11,331 nt of DNA from Phycisphaerae bacterium (GTDB lineage Bacteria > Planctomycetota > Phycisphaerae > JAAYCJ01): the NCBI GenBank assembly GCA_012514125.1, contig JAAZAW010000206.1, positions 1 to 11,331 of the forward strand. The letters run 5' to 3'. The translations under genes were made by a program, and so were the position numbers. Below are positions 6,297 to 11,331 of the stretch, one piece after another. Position 1 is the stretch's first letter. Every line of letters starts with the position of its first letter. The notes under the pieces were generated by a model that saw only the letters and a list, made by a program, of their open reading frames with translations, made no database searches and was not told the origin of the DNA.

Positions 6297-7660
6297 TAAG
6301 ATGCCATTAGCGAAAGTCCTTCGTCCTGCCAGCGTTTGAGTTTAAGTCCCAGAGTTCGCAATCCGATGCCCAACGCCTTGGCGGTCTTGGCGCGATGTCC
6401 GTTAAACTGTTGGAGCGTCTTCATGATCAGTTCTTTTTCGGTGTCCTCGAGGATGTGTCCGGGTCTGGCTTTGAGCGTCGGTGCGGAGGACGTATTTTTG
6501 AGCCAGGGTTCGATCAGATCGACGGTGATTTTACCGTTGCCTGAGAGGACCCACGCGCGTTCGATAAGATTTTCGAGTTCGCGGACGTTGCCGGACCAGG
6601 AATAATTTTCCAACACTTTGAGGGTTGCTTTTTCAAGTTTCACCGGTTCTTTGCCGCTACGTTTGGCGAGTTTAGAGAGGAAATAATCGCAGAGCAGGGC
6701 GATATCTTCATGCCGTTCGCGCAGCGGCGGGACAAAAATTGGCAGGACGCTGAGTCGATAGTAAAGGTCTTCCCGGAAGTGGCCTTGTTTGGCCCATTGC
6801 CAGAGATTGCGATTGGTGGTGGCGATGACTCTGACGTCGACTTGTCGAGTCAGAGAGCTTCCCACACGCTCAAACGTCTTCTCCTGGAGCACCCGTAACA
6901 GCTTGGCTTGGAGGTTCAGGGGAATTTCCGAGATTTCATCGAGCAACAGCGTCCCGCCGTCGGCGAGTTCAAAACGTCCTTTGCGTAATTTGTCGGCACC
7001 GGTGAAGGCGCCTTTTTCGTGGCCGAAGAGTTCGCTTTCAAGAAGATTTTCCGAAAGGGCGGCGCAATTGAGACACAGCAGCGGTTTATGGGCGCGATTC
7101 GACGATTGATGAATCGCGCGGGCGATCATTTCCTTTCCTGTGCCGCTTTCGCCCTCGATCAGGGCGGTGGCGTCGCTTGGGCCGATCTTGGCGATCTGGT
7201 CGCGGAGTTTTCGCATCATCAGCGATTGGCCGATCAGTTCGCGAGAGTCGCACATATCGTTGACGGTTCGTCGAAGGGCTTCGTTTTCAGATCGTAATTG
7301 ACGATCCTGAACGGCTCGTTTGATGAGTAGTTCGATTTCGTCGGCGTCGAAGGGTTTTTGGATATAATCGAAGGCGCCGAGTTTCATGGCTTCGACGGCG
7401 GTAGAGACGGTGGCGTAGGCGGTCATTAAAATCACCGGCAGGTCGTGTCCGAGTTGTCGAATCTGACGAAGCATTTCCACACCGTCGATTTCGGGCATTT
7501 TCAGGTCGCTGATGATCAAGTCAAAGGGTTGCTTTTTGACGGCTTGGATCGCGTGAGCGGCGCAGGCGAAGGTTGAGACGCCGTAACCGCAACGGCTGAG
7601 TGTGTGGGCCAGCGAATCCCGCAGTAAATCCTGATCGTCTACGATGGCGATATTAATCAT
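6296..7660 (-). CDS. Sigma-54-dependent flagellar response regulator (FlrC/FleR/FlgR type)
   Basis: This is a three-domain NtrC-family activator of 454 residues. The receiver (about 1-120) has the acidic pair D8/D9, phospho-acceptor D52 (IISDLKMPEIDG), T80 and K102. The AAA+ domain has Walker A GESGTGKE (170-177), the sigma-54 contact loop GAFTGA (217-222) and Walker B GGTLLLDE (235-242). The C-terminal Fis-type helix-turn-helix (about 417-445) includes GLRTLGLKLKRW, resembling the RTLRYKL ending of flagellar FlrC/FleR. ATG 7660 is chosen over the GTG at 7669 because GGGAG (7669-7673) lies eight bases before the ATG and would overlap the GTG. The start overlaps the kinase stop by 8 bp. The sigma-54 promoter of flgB lies just downstream, and is a likely target. 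Confidence 0.93.
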   Translation of the reverse strand: MINIAIVDDQDLLRDSLAHTLSRCGYGVSTFACAAHAIQAVKKQPFDLIISDLKMPEIDGVEMLRQIRQLGHDLPVILMTAYATVSTAVEAMKLGAFDYIQKPFDADEIELLIKRAVQDRQLRSENEALRRTVNDMCDSRELIGQSLMMRKLRDQIAKIGPSDATALIEGESGTGKEMIARAIHQSSNRAHKPLLCLNCAALSENLLESELFGHEKGAFTGADKLRKGRFELADGGTLLLDEISEIPLNLQAKLLRVLQEKTFERVGSSLTRQVDVRVIATTNRNLWQWAKQGHFREDLYYRLSVLPIFVPPLRERHEDIALLCDYFLSKLAKRSGKEPVKLEKATLKVLENYSWSGNVRELENLIERAWVLSGNGKITVDLIEPWLKNTSSAPTLKARPGHILEDTEKELIMKTLQQFNGHRAKTAKALGIGLRTLGLKLKRWQDEGLSLMAS

Positions 7661-8522
7661 TGTGCTCACTCCCTTGAGATTGAACTGTGGAAACCTTGTA
7701 CGGAAATTTGAGCGTAAAATTCGCTCCGCCGGCGGGGGCGTTGCCTACTTTGATCGTACCGTCGTGAGCTTCGATGATTCGGTGGACGATCGACAAACCC
7801 AAGCCCGTGCCGGTGTCTTTCGTTGTAAAGAACGGATTGAAAATTCGGTCGGTGATTTCAGGATCGATGCCCGGACCTGTGTCGGCGACCTGCATGAGGA
7901 TATATTTTTGTTTGCGGTTAAGGTCGATGAACACCTGCCCGCCCTGGCCTGCGGCATCGACGGCGTTTCGGATGAGATTCAGAAACGCTCGCTGGAGCAT
8001 GTTCGGATCGCCGAACATTTCAAGCGAAGCGGGCGAGTGAATGGAGACCTGAGATTGTTTTTCGGCAAGTTGAGGCTGGACGAGTTCGACGGCTGTACCG
8101 ACGACCTGCACGAGGTCCATAGCGGCGAATTTGGGTTCGACGGTATGTGTCATCGCCAGCACGTCAGTCACGAGCGCATCGAGCGAGCGAACGCCCATGA
8201 TGATTTTATCGACGATTTGGAGCTGTTCGAGTTGACCGGTGAGGTCTTTTTTCAACAGGTTCGCATAAAGCTGAATTCCGCCAAGTGGATTGCGGATTTC
8301 ATGGGCCAGACCCGCAGCCATTTCGCCCAGCGCCGCCAGACGTTTACGTCGTTCGAGCTGACGATTCTTGTTGGCGAGTTCTTCTCGAAGACGTCGTACT
8401 TCCAGTTGCAGCACGTCGTGACTTTCCTTGAGCCGATCAGCCGCCTGGCTGTAGCTTTCGAGGATTCCGACGATTTCGTCCTGTGTCAGGTTTAATTTTG
8501 TTGTTGTCGTTGTCGGTTCCAT
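7653..8522 (-). CDS. Cytoplasmic sensor histidine kinase (FlrB/FlgS-like)
   Basis: This is the likely partner kinase of the adjacent NtrC-type regulator, 289 residues long. It has a helical, charged N-terminus (about 12-62, probable coiled coil), then the H-box ALGEMAAGLAHEIRNPL with H74. The HATPase domain follows, with N-box LNLIRNAVDA (N186), G1 box DTGPGID (214-220), F box FFTTKDTG and G2 GTGLGLS. There is no membrane segment, PAS or GAF domain, so it should be soluble and sense through its short N-terminus, as flagellar FlrB/FlgS kinases do. The N-terminus carries a run of five threonines encoded by an ACA/ACG repeat. The start lies 3 bp behind the FlgN-like gene, with weak GGA, suggesting coupled translation. 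Confidence 0.92.
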   Translation of the reverse strand: MEPTTTTTKLNLTQDEIVGILESYSQAADRLKESHDVLQLEVRRLREELANKNRQLERRKRLAALGEMAAGLAHEIRNPLGGIQLYANLLKKDLTGQLEQLQIVDKIIMGVRSLDALVTDVLAMTHTVEPKFAAMDLVQVVGTAVELVQPQLAEKQSQVSIHSPASLEMFGDPNMLQRAFLNLIRNAVDAAGQGGQVFIDLNRKQKYILMQVADTGPGIDPEITDRIFNPFFTTKDTGTGLGLSIVHRIIEAHDGTIKVGNAPAGGANFTLKFPYKVSTVQSQGSEHND

Positions 8523-8525
8523 GGT

Positions 8526-9005
8526 TTATCCGGTAAATTGAATACTTCCGCCGTTGTCCTGGTTATAATTCAAGTTTTTCGGTTTGCCGTAAGAAGCGGT
8601 CGCTGCTTTGGCTCGTCCGGTCTGCTGGATTTCCGCGGAAATTTGTTGCTGGGTCTGTGAAAGCTCCTGGCAATCCTGTTTGTCCTGTTCGATGATGGCG
8701 TTGAGCATCGTTTGGAGTTGGCCCAGCAATTCACTGATTGAATTTCGCAGGTGTTCGGGCAGGAGGTCTTTGAAGTTCGGCCAATTTTCCCGATAGGACG
8801 CGCTTTGCTGGTGAATTTCGCCGATTTCCATCACCAACTTTTGCCGTTTGCCCAGGATGTGGAGAAGATCCTCGCTCTGCTGGGCTTTGATCAACACCCG
8901 CTGAGATTCGGACAATTTCTCGAGTTCCTGGAAATACAGGTGCTGACGCTTGAGCAACTCAAGCATCTGATTTCCCATCGTCAATGCCTCTTGAAATGTA
9001 ATCAC
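8526..9005 (-). CDS. Small coiled-coil protein, FlgN-like flagellar chaperone candidate
   Basis: The protein is about 159 residues, Gln/Glu/Leu-rich and almost wholly helical, with a flexible C-terminus (NLNYNQDNGGSIQFTG). The N-terminal pattern, MLELLKRQHLYFQELEKLSE followed by KAQQSEDLLHILGKRQKLVM, resembles FlgN-family chaperones, which hold hook-filament junction proteins before export. That identification rests on pattern and context only. The start is uncertain. GTG at 9005 has GGAG six bases upstream (9012-9015) and is used here. ATG at 8978 has AAGAGG eight bases upstream and is also good. A TTG at 9029 overlaps the previous stop (TTGA) but has no clear ribosome site. The gene sits between the TPR gene and the kinase in the same operon. 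Confidence 0.62.
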   Translation of the reverse strand: MITFQEALTMGNQMLELLKRQHLYFQELEKLSESQRVLIKAQQSEDLLHILGKRQKLVMEIGEIHQQSASYRENWPNFKDLLPEHLRNSISELLGQLQTMLNAIIEQDKQDCQELSQTQQQISAEIQQTGRAKAATASYGKPKNLNYNQDNGGSIQFTG

Positions 9006-9025
9006 GGTTTTCTCCAAGCGAGTTA

Positions 9026-11331
9026 TCAAAAATTCGCCGGATCGCCTGAAGTTTTTGCCAGGTATTCCGGCTGGTAATCCAGCAGACCACTGCGATAATT
9101 CCAGTCAATCCATTCCTGCCAGTCGCGGCGTGAAAACGGTTTGCCCGGTTCGGCGAAGGCGTCGTCGGGCAATTGCTGCATCAGCCATTTCATGCGTTCG
9201 AGCACCGCTTTGATTTTTCCATATTGTCCGAGCCGTTGATAGGCGTTGGCAATCTGAACATAACTGGCCAGTGCGGCGGATGTTTTTTCGTAATGATCGA
9301 TGACCTGCTCGTAGGCTTTGATCGCCTGGGGATATTGTCCAAGATCGAACAAACAATCCGCCCGGTCAATATACGCCTGCTGGAGATAATTCTCTTCCAG
9401 CTCACTGCGTGAAGAAACTTTTTCAATGGCCGCGATGGATTGGGTATAAAGGTCTTTGGCGCGTTTGAGGTTTTCCTGCCTCGCCATCGCAAGCGAATTT
9501 TTCAGAGACCGATCGGTGGTCTGTGAAATTTTTTTGAGGTTGTCTTCCGAAATTTTCCGATAGGACTGGGCAATCAGAAAAATGGCTTCGGGACTTGCCC
9601 GATTGACCGAATCGCGTTCCAGGGCTTCTTCGAGTCTGGCGACACAACGGTCATATTGCCCGGTGAAATAGTAAATTTTGCCCAGCAGGAACATTGCTTT
9701 GCGAAATTCGATCGATTCGGGTGTATAGAGTTTCTGGTTTGAGGTGTCTTCCACCATTTCGCGAAGAACCGCCTCGGCCTGGGTATAATAATTCGATCCC
9801 ATGGCGAAATAACACTGGGCCAGGGCCACCGGCGATTGCAGGCCTACAGGGGTGCGAGCGAAATCGGCGATGAGAATTTTGTAGTTCGTTTCGGCAGAAA
9901 GAAAATCATTTTTGCTTTGATAGATTTGTGCGAGTTTGAACAGAGCTTCGGGAATCAGAGTATCGTTAGGCCATTTTTTGACGAAAAGTTCCAGGATTCG
10001 CTGTGCGTCATCGGGCAGGTTCGCTTTTTCGTAGCAGGCGGATGCCTGCCATAAAATCTGGGCCGACTGCCGATCGAGAATCGTCGGCGAGCTTGAGAGT
10101 TCCAGCAGGTATTCAGCGGCCCGGTGATAATTCTCGTGGATTTGTCCCTTGAGCGACTCGGCGATTTGATTCGAAGCCACCCGTTCAAGCCGTTCGCTTT
10201 GCAATTGCGCCAGTTGACGATGCCAGGTTCCAAGACGAACCAGCATGACGCTCCGAGCTTGATCGTCGTCGACGTCCAGATGGTCGTATTCAAGCTTTGC
10301 CAACGCCAGCGCCTGTGTAAGATGATCTTTTTTTGAAAGATATTCGGATGCCTTTTCGAGCGACTGGTTGATATCGTTTTTGCCGATCAGTTTGTTGGGG
10401 CCGATTTCGTTCAGCAAGTCCAATGCTTGCAGATAGGCGGCGGTTGAATCGGTAAATCGGAACATCATGGCGCACGATTGACCTTTTCCCACAAGTCCCG
10501 CCAGATGATAGGAGGTGTGCGGATAGTTGGAGATCAAGGTATCGAAAAAATGTTCCGCTTCTTCGGGACGCTCGTCCACACAGATACGCCCTAAAAGAAA
10601 TAGAACTTTGGCGACAAGCTCGTCGCGCGAAGGTAACTGGTTGAGAATTGTTCGAAGTGTCGGCTCGGCCCGGTCGGGCTGATTCTGATAGTATTCACCC
10701 AGTGCCAAGCTGTAGGCAAGGGAGAGATGGTTTTTCTCTTCCTTGATCCTCGGCAGGGTTTTGCTGATCAAATCCACCGCCTGGGTAAATTCACCATTCC
10801 TGAACAGCCGTTCAGTTTTCAAGTCTATCGCCCAGACCAGATCGTCTTCAGACAAATCGTCTCTATTCCCGAATTCGTCGAGGGTCTGGTCGTATTGCTG
10901 CTCAATATCATATCCGGTACGAGGCAGGAGTTCGAGTTTTCGCTTGAGCAACGTAACCACATCTTCGGCGCCAAGGTCTATGGCTGAGCCGATATGATCC
11001 ACCGCATTTTTGTATTTGCTTTGCCACTCAAAAACATTCGCCAGCATCAGGTGCTCATCGATCGTCAGGGGCCGATCCTCCGGAATCGAATCCCTGAAAT
11101 ATTTATGAAAAGCTTCCAGCCGTTGGTCGCTGTGTACTTTCAGGGGAATTTCCGTATCGTGAATGATCTGGGCGCAGATACGATTGAGCCTGATTTTCTG
11201 TTCCGGGTTGAGTTTGGGTTCTTCGAGTACGGTCGAGGCCAGTTTACCGGCGTTGGTATAGTCTTGATTGACCAGCAGGGTTTCGCTCTGGACAACATAA
11301 TCTTCGAGGGTGTTCTTTTTGAGGTTGCTCA
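9026..11331 (-). CDS. Large TPR-repeat protein, N-terminus outside the window
   Basis: The frame is open from the right window edge to TGA at 9026, about 767 residues. An internal ATG at 11047 is not the likely start, since 94 open codons with the same helical-repeat character precede it. The protein is built of tetratricopeptide-like helix pairs, for example ALFKLAQIYQSKNDFLSAET, AMFLLGKIYYFTGQYDRCVA and DCLFDLGQYPQAIKAYEQVI. The last 45 residues are Trp/Tyr-rich and not TPR-like (RRDWQEWIDWNYRSGLLDYQ). No catalytic motif is visible. A signal peptide or membrane anchor, if any, would lie outside the window. Its stop nearly abuts the FlgN-like gene, so it is likely cotranscribed with flagellar regulators. 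A scaffold role is plausible, but I do not recognise the family. Confidence 0.8.
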   Translation of the reverse strand, partial: SNLKKNTLEDYVVQSETLLVNQDYTNAGKLASTVLEEPKLNPEQKIRLNRICAQIIHDTEIPLKVHSDQRLEAFHKYFRDSIPEDRPLTIDEHLMLANVFEWQSKYKNAVDHIGSAIDLGAEDVVTLLKRKLELLPRTGYDIEQQYDQTLDEFGNRDDLSEDDLVWAIDLKTERLFRNGEFTQAVDLISKTLPRIKEEKNHLSLAYSLALGEYYQNQPDRAEPTLRTILNQLPSRDELVAKVLFLLGRICVDERPEEAEHFFDTLISNYPHTSYHLAGLVGKGQSCAMMFRFTDSTAAYLQALDLLNEIGPNKLIGKNDINQSLEKASEYLSKKDHLTQALALAKLEYDHLDVDDDQARSVMLVRLGTWHRQLAQLQSERLERVASNQIAESLKGQIHENYHRAAEYLLELSSSPTILDRQSAQILWQASACYEKANLPDDAQRILELFVKKWPNDTLIPEALFKLAQIYQSKNDFLSAETNYKILIADFARTPVGLQSPVALAQCYFAMGSNYYTQAEAVLREMVEDTSNQKLYTPESIEFRKAMFLLGKIYYFTGQYDRCVARLEEALERDSVNRASPEAIFLIAQSYRKISEDNLKKISQTTDRSLKNSLAMARQENLKRAKDLYTQSIAAIEKVSSRSELEENYLQQAYIDRADCLFDLGQYPQAIKAYEQVIDHYEKTSAALASYVQIANAYQRLGQYGKIKAVLERMKWLMQQLPDDAFAEPGKPFSRRDWQEWIDWNYRSGLLDYQPEYLAKTSGDPANF

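Noticed and set aside
7644..8495. 283-codon plus-strand frame opposite the histidine kinase
   Set aside because: The kinase on the other strand has every expected motif, and the antisense product resembles no family.
8496..8513. ACA/ACG trinucleotide run in the kinase N-terminus as a phase-variation switch
   Set aside because: Slippage of a three-base unit keeps the frame and the run is short and imperfect, so it would not act as an on/off switch.

Overview
The window is one uninterrupted run of minus-strand genes, 11.3 kb long, from a flagellar locus of a Gram-negative-type bacterium that uses sigma-54. Transcription runs from high to low coordinates. No tRNA, rRNA, IS element, integrase or CRISPR array is visible. 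I cannot place the organism firmly. The fused order flgB-flgC-fliE-fliF-fliG-fliH-fliI, a soluble FlgS/FlrB-like kinase with an NtrC-type partner, a large TPR protein and heptameric GTTNNNA repeats would fit a Planctomycetes/PVC-like or another deep-branching lineage. That is a guess, not a result.

Upstream regulatory block (right, 11331 to 6296): a large TPR-repeat protein, cut by the right window edge, is followed by a small coiled-coil protein resembling the FlgN export chaperone. Next come a cytoplasmic histidine kinase and a sigma-54-activating response regulator of the FlrC/FleR/FlgR type. Stops and starts overlap or nearly touch, so these four look like one operon.

Control region (6295 to 6140): 156 bp with no gene. 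It holds a palindrome cluster just behind the regulator's stop codon and, about 80 bp further on, a well-formed -24/-12 sigma-54 promoter (TGGCAT-N5-TTGCA) placed to transcribe flgB. The regulator gene therefore lies directly beside a promoter of the class it should activate.

Basal-body block (6139 to 1): flgB and flgC (rod), fliE (rod/MS-ring adapter), fliF (MS ring), fliG (rotor/switch), fliH (export ATPase regulator) and fliI (export ATPase, C-terminus cut by the left edge). This is the set needed to build the base of the flagellum and begin type III export. The only notable internal gap is flgC-fliE (147 bp), which carries degenerate 7-bp tandem repeats and a hairpin.

Working model: the kinase and regulator switch on the sigma-54 promoter, which produces the rod, MS ring, rotor and export ATPase. 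In epsilonproteobacteria a similar soluble kinase (FlgS) is reported to sense the FliF/FliG-export assembly, so the adjacency here suggests a compact assembly checkpoint. I found no clearly novel enzyme system. The least understood parts are the TPR protein, the FlgN-like protein and the repeat-bearing flgC-fliE gap.
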